This document shows, piece after piece, positions 54,139 through 63,484 of a stretch of DNA of 64,000 nucleotides. Position numbers and translations under genes: made by a program. The stretch spans positions 210,292 to 274,291 of the forward strand of contig NZ_LVYD01000046.1 of NCBI RefSeq assembly GCF_002077945.1. Reading direction: 5' to 3'. This stretch comes from Niastella vici. Its GTDB lineage: Bacteria > Bacteroidota > Bacteroidia > Chitinophagales > Chitinophagaceae. Every line of letters starts with the position of its first letter. Position 1 is the first letter of the stretch. Under the pieces are notes generated by a model. That model did no database searches and was not told the DNA's origin. It saw only the letters and a list, made by a program, of their open reading frames with translations.

Positions 54139-54858
54139 ATGATGAAAAGTATAGTGAAGAAAGCCAATTCCTTTATCTCCTTCGATCTCCCGTTAGAGAA
54201 AGCATATATTGCCAAGCAGTTTGCCAGCTTTCATAAAAAATCAATGGAACATTCTCCTGAATGGAGTACTACGGCCACCCGCCAGAAACTGATAGCAGAA
54301 TATTGGTATACCCATGTTATAGTTCACTTCGCTGTGTTGTTTGCATTACCAGCGTTGGTGATTATAATGATTTCGGGAGGCTTTACTCATTTACCTCAGT
54401 ATTTGGCAAGTTTCTTTGTAGCCGGCCTGTTAAGCTTCCTTGTTTTATATGTGGCTCTTTATAGACATTACTTTACCTCATTTTACTTACCCCAGGTAGA
54501 AACGGTAAAAGAAGAATACGAGCGTAAGGTTGTTGAGCAATTGGAGAAGTGCCGTCAGGCTCAGTTGTCCAATTTTGCTTTATCCCTTGTTTTTTATGTA
54601 TTCTATAAAACCAGCGGCATAAATGGTTTACAATGTAATGATCACTTCGCCAGGCTTCAAATGAAATTGTTTGGGGTTGATCAGGGAAGTTTAAAGAAGA
54701 GCCTGGAGCTTATTTTGGGTAAGAAGAAGGGACTTACAGAGAGAAAACAGACGGAAATCCGCCACCGGTTTGAGGAAGCATATGCTTTTTTTGAAGAACT
54801 ACTGTTTCCTCAGGGAGCCCTGATTTTGAAGGAATTAGAGTCTAAGTTCCAGCATTAA
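54139..54858 (+). CDS. Membrane protein of unknown function
   Basis: A 239-residue protein with two central membrane helices (VHFAVLFALPALVIIMISGG, ASFFVAGLLSFLVLYVALY) flanked by charged helical cytoplasmic parts. The C-terminal region (FARLQMKLFGVDQGSLKKS, LILGKKKGL) is helical. I do not recognise a family. It lies between the integrase and the AbiEii pair. Confidence 0.65.
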   Translation: MMKSIVKKANSFISFDLPLEKAYIAKQFASFHKKSMEHSPEWSTTATRQKLIAEYWYTHVIVHFAVLFALPALVIIMISGGFTHLPQYLASFFVAGLLSFLVLYVALYRHYFTSFYLPQVETVKEEYERKVVEQLEKCRQAQLSNFALSLVFYVFYKTSGINGLQCNDHFARLQMKLFGVDQGSLKKSLELILGKKKGLTERKQTEIRHRFEEAYAFFEELLFPQGALILKELESKFQH

Positions 54859-54897
54859 CTTTTAAAGGCCAATGGTAATTCGTATATTTATATTATC

Positions 54898-55227
54898 ATG
54901 GCAAACACAAAGAATACTTCATCAAATGGAACCGGCATAGTACCTAACCTCGACAAAGGATTGTTTTGGGATTGGCGCTATGATGAAGTTGATTGGCAGA
55001 AGACGTACAGAAGTGTAATTGAACGGGTTTTGGAACGAGGTACTAAACAGGAATGGGAGGAAATTATCCGCTTTTATGGAATGCCCAAGATTGTTACAGC
55101 ATTAAAAGATGAGATCAAATTTCTTCCGGATTATATAATAGAAGAGGTTAGCAGTTATTTCAACATTAGAAAGGAGGAGATGGCATGCTTTATAAGGAAA
55201 CAGTCGAGAAAGGGACAATGGATCTAA
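54898..55227 (+). CDS. DUF6922-like protein, partner of the AbiEii-type toxin
   Basis: A 109-residue protein with the motif FWDWRYDEVDWQKTYRSVIE, seen in small proteins encoded just upstream of AbiEii-type genes (recollected family, DUF6922). It likely acts as the antitoxin. It overlaps the following gene by 43 nt. Confidence 0.65.
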   Translation: MANTKNTSSNGTGIVPNLDKGLFWDWRYDEVDWQKTYRSVIERVLERGTKQEWEEIIRFYGMPKIVTALKDEIKFLPDYIIEEVSSYFNIRKEEMACFIRKQSRKGQWI

Positions 55228-55889
55228 TTGACAGGTTAATGAAGGATGATAAATTTTCTTCATTTAATTTGGTTGGTGGTACTGCTCTCGCATTAAAAAT
55301 TGGCCACAGAAAATCTATTGATATAGATCTCTTTACTACTTCAGGTTTTAACTCTCCCGAAATTTCAAATCATTTATCGGAAAACTACAACGTAACACGT
55401 ATTCAGGCCATTAATAATGGCGTATTCTGTTTGGTTGATGGTGTAAAAGTTGACCTACTTGCTCATCAATACCCTTTAATTGAGGATGTGGAAATTATTG
55501 ATGGCATAAGAATTATCTCATTAATGGATATCAGTGCCATGAAACTAAATGCCATCTATAACAACGGCACCCGGTTAAAGGATTTTGTTGATGTTTATAC
55601 TTTACTTGAAAGCTTTCCCTTAAAGGATTTACTGGCAGCAAGTGAACAGAAATATCCCCAGAACAATATTTCCATGGTAAGGAATGCACTGTTGCACCAT
55701 GAGGATATTGATTTTAATGTACCCGTTGACTTTATAGGTCAGGATATTAAATGGTCTGTAATCGCTGATCGCCTGCGTGAGGCTGTTAATAATCCCCAGA
55801 AAGTCTTCATTAAAATTCCACCTCTTACACAGAAATTAATGGAGACGAAACCCCGCAATCGGCAAAAACCGAAAGGTCCCCGTCTTTAG
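55185..55889 (+). CDS. AbiEii-type nucleotidyltransferase (putative toxin of an abortive-infection/TA pair)
   Basis: A 234-residue protein with the AbiEii/type IV toxin signature LVGGTALALKIGHRKSIDID followed by LF, containing GG and DxD, then VKVDLLAH and the KL..IYNNGTRLKDFVDVY block. AbiEii toxins modify tRNA or other RNA with nucleotides. An AAGGAGGAG Shine-Dalgarno (55171-55179) precedes the ATG, unusual for Bacteroidota. The last third is duplicated immediately downstream. A complete copy of the C-terminus is present before the duplication, so the gene is probably intact. Confidence 0.8.
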   Translation: MLYKETVEKGTMDLIDRLMKDDKFSSFNLVGGTALALKIGHRKSIDIDLFTTSGFNSPEISNHLSENYNVTRIQAINNGVFCLVDGVKVDLLAHQYPLIEDVEIIDGIRIISLMDISAMKLNAIYNNGTRLKDFVDVYTLLESFPLKDLLAASEQKYPQNNISMVRNALLHHEDIDFNVPVDFIGQDIKWSVIADRLREAVNNPQKVFIKIPPLTQKLMETKPRNRQKPKGPRL

Positions 55890-56258
55890 TAACATCTTTG
55901 AGCTCACAATTGCCCCGAGTTTTATTTCTCTCACACATTTAAGGATTTACTGGCAGCAAGTGAACAGAAATATCCCCAGAACAATATTTCCATGGTAAGG
56001 AATGCACTGTTGCACCATGAGGATATTGATTTTAATGTACCCGTTGACTTTATAGGTCAGGATATTAAATGGTCTGTAATCGCTGATCGCCTGCGTGAGG
56101 CTGTTAATAATCCCCAGAAAGTCTTCATTAAAATTCCACCTCTTACACAGAAATTAATGGAGACGAAACCCCGCAATCGGCAAAAACCGAAAGGTCCCCG
56201 TCTTTAGTAACATCTTTGAGCTCACAATTGCCCCGAGTTTTATTTCTCTCACACATTT
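55623..56258 (+). repeat. Exact 318-bp tandem duplication of the toxin 3' end
   Basis: Bases 55623-55940 and 55941-56258 appear identical by eye. The unit covers the last ~89 codons and the stop of the AbiEii-type gene plus about 50 nt after it. The second copy contains a 71-codon fragment of the toxin. The junction microhomology is TTAAGG. Probably a recent slippage or repair event. Confidence 0.92.
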
Positions 56259-56322
56259 AAGGTCTGATGTTTGAGATGGTGGAACCTCTAAAAATTTGTA
56301 GGTTGGAAGAAATACCATCACC

Positions 56323-57414
56323 ATGACCAAGAATCAATTAGATTTCAGCGGCATCATTATCTATTGTGGAATCGACGTACACAAGATAAGCTGGCGGGTA
56401 AACATTCAGGATGGGGAGTTTGAACTCGAAGACTTTACACAAAGTCCAGATCCCGAGGTTTTGAATAAACATTTAAACCGGCGTTATCCCAACGCTACTT
56501 TTAAAATCGGATATGAAGCGGGGTTCTGTGGTTTTTCCATTCAACGAGCATTGAGAAACCTTGGGAAAGATTGCCTGGTTATCAATGCCGCAGATATCCC
56601 TACCAGTGACAAAGAGAAAAGGCAGAAACAGGACAAGATTGATGCGCGCAAATTGTGTCATCACCTGCAAACCCGTAAAGCTAAAAGCGTTTATGTCCCT
56701 GATATGGGGATGGAACATGTTCGCACCCTGGTACGTACCCGTGAAAGACTGGTCAATACGCAGACCCGTTGTAAAAACCGCATTTGGCACCTTTTACATT
56801 TTAGTGGTCTTTCTTTACCAGAGGCTTGTGAAGAAGGGCGGTACTGGAGCAAAAGATTTGTAAACCACCTGCTCAAAATGGATTGCGGCGGTAGTCCGTC
56901 GTTAAAACAATCCCTTGAATTATATATTAAAGAACACCTACATACCCGTGAGTTACTACACCAGGCAATTATGGCCATCCGGGAAACCTGCAAAATGGAC
57001 GCCCATGCCGAATCCATTCGAATCCTAAGGACTATACCAGGTATTGGCGAAGTAAATGCCGCCGTAATTTTATTTGAATTGCAGGACATTAGGCGGTTCA
57101 AACGGTTCGATCATTTGTGCAGCTATGCAGGATTAATACCTGAAACCTCTGATAGTGGTGACACCAAACGAACACGTGGTATCACCAACCGGCGTAATCA
57201 TCATCTGCGGGTAGCTCTTGTGGAAAGCAGCTGGAGTGTGGTAAGAAAAGACCCGGCGTTACTAATGAAGTATAAAAATTATTGTAAACGTATGGAAAAG
57301 AACAAAGCCATTATCCGCATTGCCAAACGCTCTTATCGCTGTTTGAATCCGAAAACAGGCACGCTGATGGCACAGAAGCCAAAATTATATTGCTTGATCC
57401 TGATAATACTTTAA
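56323..57414 (+). mobile_element. IS110-family transposase, probably truncated by frameshift
   Basis: A 363-codon IS110-type DEDD recombinase. Visible: GIDVHK (first Asp), YEAG (Glu), QDKIDARKL (Asp pair), IPGIGEVNAAVILFEL and the C-terminal ESSWSVVRKDP Ser region. The last ~25 residues after RIAK look out of frame. A single base inserted near 57331 would continue the frame as RLLSLFESENR to a stop at about 57475. No terminal repeats are expected for this family. It lies about 65 bp after the duplicated toxin segment. Confidence 0.8.
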
Positions 57415-57494
57415 AAGCTCAGATACAGCCCGACAAAAGTGATCTGGATGCATATGAACAAGCTTTTAGCAGTTAATCACCCGTGATCCCGGAA

Positions 57495-57540
57495 GATGGC
57501 CGCAAAAATCAACTTGCGTTGATAGCGGCCATCTTTGTTT
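57495..57540 (+). terminator. Hairpin, possible terminator between the IS110 gene and istB
   Basis: GATGGCCGC and GCGGCCATC pair; an inner ATCAAC-TTGC-GTTGAT stem sits inside; TTTGTTT follows. Confidence 0.6.
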
Positions 57541-57593
57541 ACAGCGTATCGCTCATATAGTTCTCTATTTTTTAATCAAACAATAAAATACAA

Positions 57594-58349
57594 ATGAACA
57601 TCAAAAACAGAATTGCCAGCCATTGCAAGTACTTAAGGTTAAACGCAATCGGAGAAAAGATACAATCGCTTGCAGACAATGCATCGCATGAAGGTATTAG
57701 CTATTTAGATTTTGCTGCCAGAATGTTGGATGTAGAAATCGAACACCGGCAGGATCGGGAGATGTTAAACAAAATACGAATTGCGCGACTGCCGGTTAAC
57801 CATGACCTAAAGCAATATGACTGCACTGCCGTGGAAGGCATGCCTGTCAGTCGCCTTGAACAGCTTAAAGAATTAACCTGGCTTGATCAGAACTTTAGTC
57901 TTGTTATCATGGGACCTAATGGGATCGGAAAAACAATGCTCGCAGCAGGATTATGTTATCATGCGATTGAAGCAGGGTACAGGGCTTATTTTAGAACAAT
58001 GGAAGATATTATGACTATACTCAAAACCAAAGGCATCTCTAAAATCGCTATGACCGATTACAGGAGGCTTTGCAAAGCACATTTTATCGTTATTGATGAC
58101 ATTATGATGATCTCTATTGCCAGAAACGAAGCCAACGCCTTTTTTCATTTTATCAATGCCCTGCATGAAAAAGTATCCTTTGTCATTACCACCAATAAAT
58201 CACCCAAAGAATGGGTGGAAACGATTGGTGACGAGGTCATCACTACCTCTATTCTGGACCGCTTATTGTACCGTTGTGAAATTATCAAGCTCTCTGGAGA
58301 AAGTTACCGCCTCAAGAATAGAAAAACAATCTTTGGAAAAGCAAAGTAA
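57594..58349 (+). CDS. istB: IstB-like ATPase, orphan IS21 helper
   Basis: A 251-residue DnaC/IstB-type AAA+ ATPase: Walker A MGPNGIGKTML and Walker B FIVIDDIMM, then a sensor-1 TTNKSP. In IS21 it assists the IstA transposase. No istA is found beside it, so the insertion is a remnant; the sequence after the gene (58350-58410, including TTTTAAAATTATGCACA) may be part of the IS21 end. Could alternatively be a stand-alone DnaC-like protein. Confidence 0.7.
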   Translation: MNIKNRIASHCKYLRLNAIGEKIQSLADNASHEGISYLDFAARMLDVEIEHRQDREMLNKIRIARLPVNHDLKQYDCTAVEGMPVSRLEQLKELTWLDQNFSLVIMGPNGIGKTMLAAGLCYHAIEAGYRAYFRTMEDIMTILKTKGISKIAMTDYRRLCKAHFIVIDDIMMISIARNEANAFFHFINALHEKVSFVITTNKSPKEWVETIGDEVITTSILDRLLYRCEIIKLSGESYRLKNRKTIFGKAK

Positions 58350-58513
58350 AAACCGATAATTTTGGCAAATAGTCATGCACCTGTTCCCTTTTAAAATTAT
58401 GCACAAATCCCCCCACATCATACTACATCCTTAATTGCCAATTTCTATGCACTGTTGCTTGCCGACTACAAGCCCCGATGTAGACACATCGCGACTTTTG
58501 GTTATGGTACTGA

Positions 58514-58921
58514 TTAGTATTTTTTAAAATGGGTGATGCCCGTCAATTTCAATTTATATTGTTCGACCTGCTCTTTGGCGAGTGAAATAGTTTCTTTTTG
58601 GGATTCAACGATGTTCTGTGTTAATGCCAACTCTCTTTGCAACAGTTTATTTTCCTCTGTGATCTTCTGTAATTGAAATTTTAATTTTGCAATTTCATCA
58701 ACCCGTAAACTATTCATTGGATTTTCATTATAAAAGAAGCTTAAAAAATCCATATTAAGTGCCTCTGAAATAATGATCAATAAATCAATTGACATAGTAA
58801 CACGAGAAAAAATATTAGGTACCGTTTTTTCATTTTTATTGATCAGGGCACCAAATTCCTTTTGAGTAAACCGTTGGCGTTCCACTTCCTCTTGAATTAT
58901 TTTACCAATATGGATAGGCAT
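58514..58921 (-). CDS. HTH (XRE-like) regulator with coiled-coil tail
   Basis: A 135-residue protein with an N-terminal Cro/XRE-like helix-turn-helix (RQRFTQKEFGALINKNEKTV) and a C-terminal leucine-rich coiled coil (LKFQLQKITEENKLLQREL). Likely a dimeric DNA-binding protein that regulates island genes. The ATG at 58921 is preferred to one 30 nt upstream. Confidence 0.65.
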   Translation of the reverse strand: MPIHIGKIIQEEVERQRFTQKEFGALINKNEKTVPNIFSRVTMSIDLLIIISEALNMDFLSFFYNENPMNSLRVDEIAKLKFQLQKITEENKLLQRELALTQNIVESQKETISLAKEQVEQYKLKLTGITHFKKY

Positions 58922-59004
58922 AAACTTTCCTTTTAAAATGTTATACACCAATGATCATAAAGTCATTTCCACGGATTAAAAAATGACCATTATTAGATAT
59001 GATT

Positions 59005-59490
59005 CTACACTGTACTTTTGCTTATATGAGTGCGCTTTTTTAAATGCTTTATCTTATAAACATATCGAGCCTTTTCTTTTTCTATATCCTTGAGTGAATG
59101 ATGAGAATTATGCCCTGCTTCCCATTTGCATTTATCTAATAGAGCTACATTGCATTCATTGGACCGGATATAGTCGCAGAATTCAACTAGCTTCTTTAGC
59201 AGAAGACAAAGAAAGTCGAAATCATCTTCGTTTATCTGTTCAAAATGATGGCGGATTTTTTTGTGAGTGGCAAACATGTACAGAGCTGTCGCAGCTGCAT
59301 TCGAATAAACACTGAGCCCTGCATTTAAATCATAGGGGTTAAAAAAGTTATAGACCCAATAATCAATATCCGGTTCACCGCCTGTCTCTCTTGACGCTCT
59401 AAGGAATTCATCGATTAGTTGTACCAACTCATTCTTTCCATTCCTCCATTTTTCTTTATCGAAAGAAGGTTTATTTGTTGTTTCGGCCAT
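59005..59490 (-). CDS. Hypothetical protein
   Basis: A 161-residue, acidic N-terminal, basic C-terminal helical protein without signal peptide or known motif. The stretch WVYNFFNPYDLNAGLSVYSN is distinctive. It lies in a run of minus-strand genes (58514-59724) with small HTH proteins. Confidence 0.5.
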   Translation of the reverse strand: MAETTNKPSFDKEKWRNGKNELVQLIDEFLRASRETGGEPDIDYWVYNFFNPYDLNAGLSVYSNAAATALYMFATHKKIRHHFEQINEDDFDFLCLLLKKLVEFCDYIRSNECNVALLDKCKWEAGHNSHHSLKDIEKEKARYVYKIKHLKKRTHISKSTV

Positions 59491-59523
59491 AAAGAATTTA
59501 TTTGCAGTTACAAGTATTCACAT

Positions 59524-59724
59524 TTAATTACCTTCTAATATTTCGCTGTCCGTTAATCCGGTTACTTCCCGGATGACTTGTAAGGCTGCCGCTTTTGTAA
59601 GATTATCGCTGTTTTTTTGAATATATCGGGCGATGGTAAATTCAGTACAGCCCAGCACATCCATCAGGCGCCGCCTGGTGGGAGGCTTGTTTATTGCTTT
59701 TAACACCTCTTTGCGAAGTTTCAT
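59524..59724 (-). CDS. Small HTH protein, hypothetical
   Basis: A 66-residue protein that reads as one helix-turn-helix (RRRLMDVLGCTEFTIARYIQ). Bacteroidota have many such small DNA-binding proteins. ATG at 59724 preferred to an upstream start at 59784. Confidence 0.5.
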   Translation of the reverse strand: MKLRKEVLKAINKPPTRRRLMDVLGCTEFTIARYIQKNSDNLTKAAALQVIREVTGLTDSEILEGN

Positions 59725-60030
59725 AATGTTGTGATTTATGTTTTGGCCAGGGTTAATTATTCCGGTATTAACAATGCTGAACATTAACAGTGGCGACTAT
59801 TTTCAAAATGGTTATAATCTCATCCCAGCGCCGCTCAATAGGAGGATACAAAGCTTGGTTCTTATGATCCGAAACCAGCTGGAGGCCTTGCTTATTCTTG
59901 CCCCGATACACCCTTCTTATGATTCTCTGCAAATGGTTATGTAACTTCTGTTGTTCCAAATGAAGATGGATCTATTTATATTTTTGGTAACAGATATCTA
60001 AATTTTATTGAGCCGGTTATTTTTGGACGA

Positions 60031-62532
60031 TTGAATAAATCAGATGGTAATACTATCTGGATGACGATACCTAATGCTGATAATTTCTCCGATGAGTCTA
60101 TCAATGACATTAAAATAACTAAGGATTATGTGTATGCAAGTTCTATACATAAATATTATGGAAGTGCATACACCGCGTTTCGGTTATGGAAACTTAATAG
60201 ATCAACTGGCGTAAAAATTTGGAATATAACATATAATCCTATATCTACAGCCGCTGGTGCCCCATATGCCAGCGCTCTTTCATTTGATGTGGATTCATTA
60301 AATAATCTGTATGCAACCGGTTATGAATCGGCAGGAGATTCTCGCATTGCGCAATGGGGAATCTGCAAATTCAATTCAAACGGTAGTCTTGTTTATCATC
60401 AGAGTATTTTTAACGGAACTCAGTATGCGTCGCAATATAGCCGGGGTGTTTCGTGTTACTATTTTAACAACCGGCTATTTTACGTTGGTGAATTGCAGAA
60501 AGCATCGAATACAACAGGGGCGTATGTGAATTTACTGGCAAGCGATACAGGTTCAGTATTTGCGCCCTATCGTATTAAAAGAACTGAAAGTTATTACCAG
60601 GAGTTGAGCTCGGTTAAAAGAATTCTTCCTTACTCAGCTACAAAATATGTAATATATAGTCAAGTTGGACATGGTGTTAGAATAATTTTTAAAAGTGCCA
60701 GAACAGGTAATACGATATGGCAAAAGGATATTCGACGAGGTGCACATTTGGAAGCCGACAAAGTGTCTATTACGGCCGACAAAAAAATACTGATATCATG
60801 CTTAAAACATAATGGATATGAAATGCAGTTTGATTATAAGAATTACCCCGATAGTCTTTTCTTTATAAGATTGGATAGCCTTGGTAAGTTAACAGCGGAA
60901 TCTGGATATTCCATGTCTGGATTGGTGGATTTTAAGCCGATACAGTTGTATGCTGGGGGTGATTCAGATAATGTGTATGTATATGCAATGAAGGATTATT
61001 ATGACCATTATAATTCCATTCATTTTTTTAATATTGATAAAGCTTCATTTGGAACCTTTAACAATTATATAGGAAGCCAGTTTAGTTCCATTCAAGGTAG
61101 ACAGGATCTTTTGGCTGCCAAATCCCGCGATTCCATTATCCACATACAATATGGTTTTAATGCAACGTCGGCTGTCTATGGGGTCTATAAATTCAATCCA
61201 ATAGGTTGGGGTGCGGTACAAGGGGTATTATTAAACCAACCTATAGTAGTTCAAAATATAAGAATGCATAATTCTTCCTCAGTGGTTTTTAGCGGGCAGG
61301 GTAAAGCTTCAAATTATTATCGAATTGGCCGCTATTTGTTTGGGCAAACTTCCACACTTTGGGTTGTAACACGTCCAGTAGGACAATCTGTTGAAGGCAT
61401 TTCTTCTTCCAATAATAGTGTGTATTGGACGGGTAAGAATGGAAATTCCTTATTGATTAGCCGGATAAATGCCTCTAATGGCACTACTCAATGGGAAAAA
61501 TCTATCGCACCAACATTCGCCAATCAATATTATATACCGCTGGATCAACAATACAATTCAATGAGAAATGAGTACACTGTTTGCGGATTTATCGAAGACA
61601 GTACCAATAATACTTATTCACAACAGGCTTTTTACATCACCCTGGATACATCAGGAAATATCATCAGGCACTGGATTCAGTCAGGTGATTACAATAAAAA
61701 AAATCAGTTAAATACTATAGCCATAAGCCAATTTGGCCAGACCTTAATTGGGGGGGCGCTATATAAAATACCTTTTGGTCGCTCAGCAGTTTTAATTGAG
61801 GCTGATACTATCGCGCCAATTAATCTTAATCCAGAAATACCCATTATTACAACAAGCCCATCAACCACTGCTTGCTATGGAGATACCCTGACTTTAATGG
61901 CTACTGCAAGCGACTGTGACAATTGCACCTTTCAATGGGATGATCTAGGTCACACAATTGGCTCTACGCTTAAAGTTACTAGTTCAGCAACTTACCAGGT
62001 AACAGTAACAAACAGTGTTGGGTCCACATCTGCAAGCCAGTTAATAAAGATAATGCCGTTGCCTTCCAAACCTACAATTTCCTTGATGGGTGATTCATTG
62101 AAATCCTCAGCCTCGGTAGGCAACCAGTGGTACTTAAATGGATCATTAATTCCAAACGCTACTGGCCAGTTCTGGCATCCTGCCAAATCAGGTAGGTATA
62201 ATGTCCAGGTGACGGAAAGCAGTTGTACCGGCCCGATGTCTGATGGGTTTAATTATCCAATAACTGCTATTATTGATCCTAATGCTTTCGGTGGTCAGGT
62301 GCAAGTGTTGCCCAACCCTGTTTTAGACAAAATAATAATCATCAACAACTTGAATCACAAATTAGATTTACAACTCTATGATATTTGGGGAAGATTATTG
62401 GAGACAAGTAATGTGTCGATTAATGATACAAAGGAACTATTCGTTAGTCAATTAAGGAAAGGTCTTTATGTATTGCTGATAACCGATTCTAAAACAAAGA
62501 AGAGCATTCAAAAAATGTTACTGAAACAATAA
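60031..62532 (+). CDS. T9SS-sorted beta-propeller/Ig-like protein, 5' end damaged
   Basis: An 833-codon frame starting at TTG, without a signal peptide. It contains repeated propeller-like units (WKLNRSTGVKIWNITYN, ICKFNSNGS), two Ig-like segments (GDTLTLMATAS..., NQWYLNGSLIPNAT) and a typical T9SS C-terminal sorting domain (VLPNPVLDKIII..., IWGRLLE..., GLYVLLITDSKTKKS). The frame is open back to 59921, where a TGA interrupts it; the sequence before it (59860-59918) continues in frame (SYDPKPAGGLAYS) and is itself preceded by another stop, so the N-terminus is lost by mutation. It cannot be exported as it stands. Confidence 0.75.
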   Translation: MNKSDGNTIWMTIPNADNFSDESINDIKITKDYVYASSIHKYYGSAYTAFRLWKLNRSTGVKIWNITYNPISTAAGAPYASALSFDVDSLNNLYATGYESAGDSRIAQWGICKFNSNGSLVYHQSIFNGTQYASQYSRGVSCYYFNNRLFYVGELQKASNTTGAYVNLLASDTGSVFAPYRIKRTESYYQELSSVKRILPYSATKYVIYSQVGHGVRIIFKSARTGNTIWQKDIRRGAHLEADKVSITADKKILISCLKHNGYEMQFDYKNYPDSLFFIRLDSLGKLTAESGYSMSGLVDFKPIQLYAGGDSDNVYVYAMKDYYDHYNSIHFFNIDKASFGTFNNYIGSQFSSIQGRQDLLAAKSRDSIIHIQYGFNATSAVYGVYKFNPIGWGAVQGVLLNQPIVVQNIRMHNSSSVVFSGQGKASNYYRIGRYLFGQTSTLWVVTRPVGQSVEGISSSNNSVYWTGKNGNSLLISRINASNGTTQWEKSIAPTFANQYYIPLDQQYNSMRNEYTVCGFIEDSTNNTYSQQAFYITLDTSGNIIRHWIQSGDYNKKNQLNTIAISQFGQTLIGGALYKIPFGRSAVLIEADTIAPINLNPEIPIITTSPSTTACYGDTLTLMATASDCDNCTFQWDDLGHTIGSTLKVTSSATYQVTVTNSVGSTSASQLIKIMPLPSKPTISLMGDSLKSSASVGNQWYLNGSLIPNATGQFWHPAKSGRYNVQVTESSCTGPMSDGFNYPITAIIDPNAFGGQVQVLPNPVLDKIIIINNLNHKLDLQLYDIWGRLLETSNVSINDTKELFVSQLRKGLYVLLITDSKTKKSIQKMLLKQ

Positions 62533-62905
62533 GTAATGATTTTGTTACAAGCTTGGGTAATAGCAATATTGAAAAAGGCTTCTGGGCATTTAATTATAAC
62601 ATTAGAGAATAAGACGGATGTAATACGTATAATTTATATTCAAATAGATTTTGACAGATAACATTAGTAAGCGAATAAAGTGTGTACGTGAAAATGGAAA
62701 AGTGTGGAAAACATCTGTTCAAGCTCTTTGTAATTTATCTTAATCAAAATGTCTCTGCTTTAAAATCACCAGTTATGGCGGGCCGGCTTGGCGAATTTCG
62801 GAGAAATAGCATTCCCCTTCTACCGGAGTTATCGTTATTTATTATTATAGATCAAGACAAATGTTTTGCTAAGTAAAATTTCATAACCTTGACAACTGCA
62901 GGACT
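62533..62905. other. Intergenic region of about 370 bp
   Basis: A 64-codon open frame (62682-62876) is present but has no coding character. A GGCCGGCTTGGCGAATTTCG stretch (62780-62799) recalls the GC-rich repeats at some Bacteroidota IS21 ends; unproven. Confidence 0.3.
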
Positions 62906-63214
62906 TTAATTACCATGCAAAATTTGCCTTTGATATTCTACAAAACGATTAATGTCGTCACTAGTCTCTTTGTCAACAAAAGGATGCGTCAATAGTGCTT
63001 GCAGTCTGTCAACCATATTTTGCCTGATGAGAATATTTTGTTCAGCGTTAATGATTCTGTTGAACATCCAAATTGTCAAAACAGTAGGTCTTCTGTTCAA
63101 TGATTCAAACAAATAGTTTTCATACCGTCCAGAAAAAGACTCAAGCGTATGAACGAGCGGTCCTGATGAGCCAAAATCAGTTGCCGGATATTTTTCCATC
63201 AACTTAAAAATCAC
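62906..63214 (-). CDS. Possible immunity-type protein
   Basis: A 102-residue protein starting at GTG (ATG alternative at 63199). Motifs YPATDFGSSGPLVHTLESF and PTVLTIWMFNRIIN recall small immunity proteins of polymorphic toxin systems, which are often orphaned in islands. I cannot name the family. No toxin is found beside it. Confidence 0.45.
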   Translation of the reverse strand: MIFKLMEKYPATDFGSSGPLVHTLESFSGRYENYLFESLNRRPTVLTIWMFNRIINAEQNILIRQNMVDRLQALLTHPFVDKETSDDINRFVEYQRQILHGN

Positions 63215-63417
63215 GCTCGCCGCTCTTTACAGCAACCACAAAACGTTTAAGACCATCATTTTTTTTCTATCGATTAAGTTAAAGTTCATGGTGGTTCGGT
63301 TTGCTCAAAAGTAAAAGAAATAACAGTGAAGTACCCCCTTTATAAGTTAATTCGCTAAATTTGGAAATAGCGAGTATTCCTATGTTAATAGAGGTAAGAA
63401 TACAGAAATTTAAGCTA

Positions 63418-63450
63418 TTTTGATCGACCATTTCTCGACTAAAAAAAACG
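63418..63450 (+). repeat. Right arm-type integrase-binding repeat
   Basis: GATCGACCATTTCTCGACT plus a run of A; matches the left arm repeat with few differences, in the same orientation. Confidence 0.6.
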
Positions 63451-63484
63451 GCACTTGATTTTCAATTAATTATACGGCTCCGAT

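Noticed and set aside
57594..58410. Complete IS21 element
   Set aside because: Only istB is present, with no istA and no matched left terminal repeat.
62682..62876. 64-codon plus-strand ORF
   Set aside because: No coding character, no ribosome-binding or promoter support, and overlaps a possible IS-end sequence.
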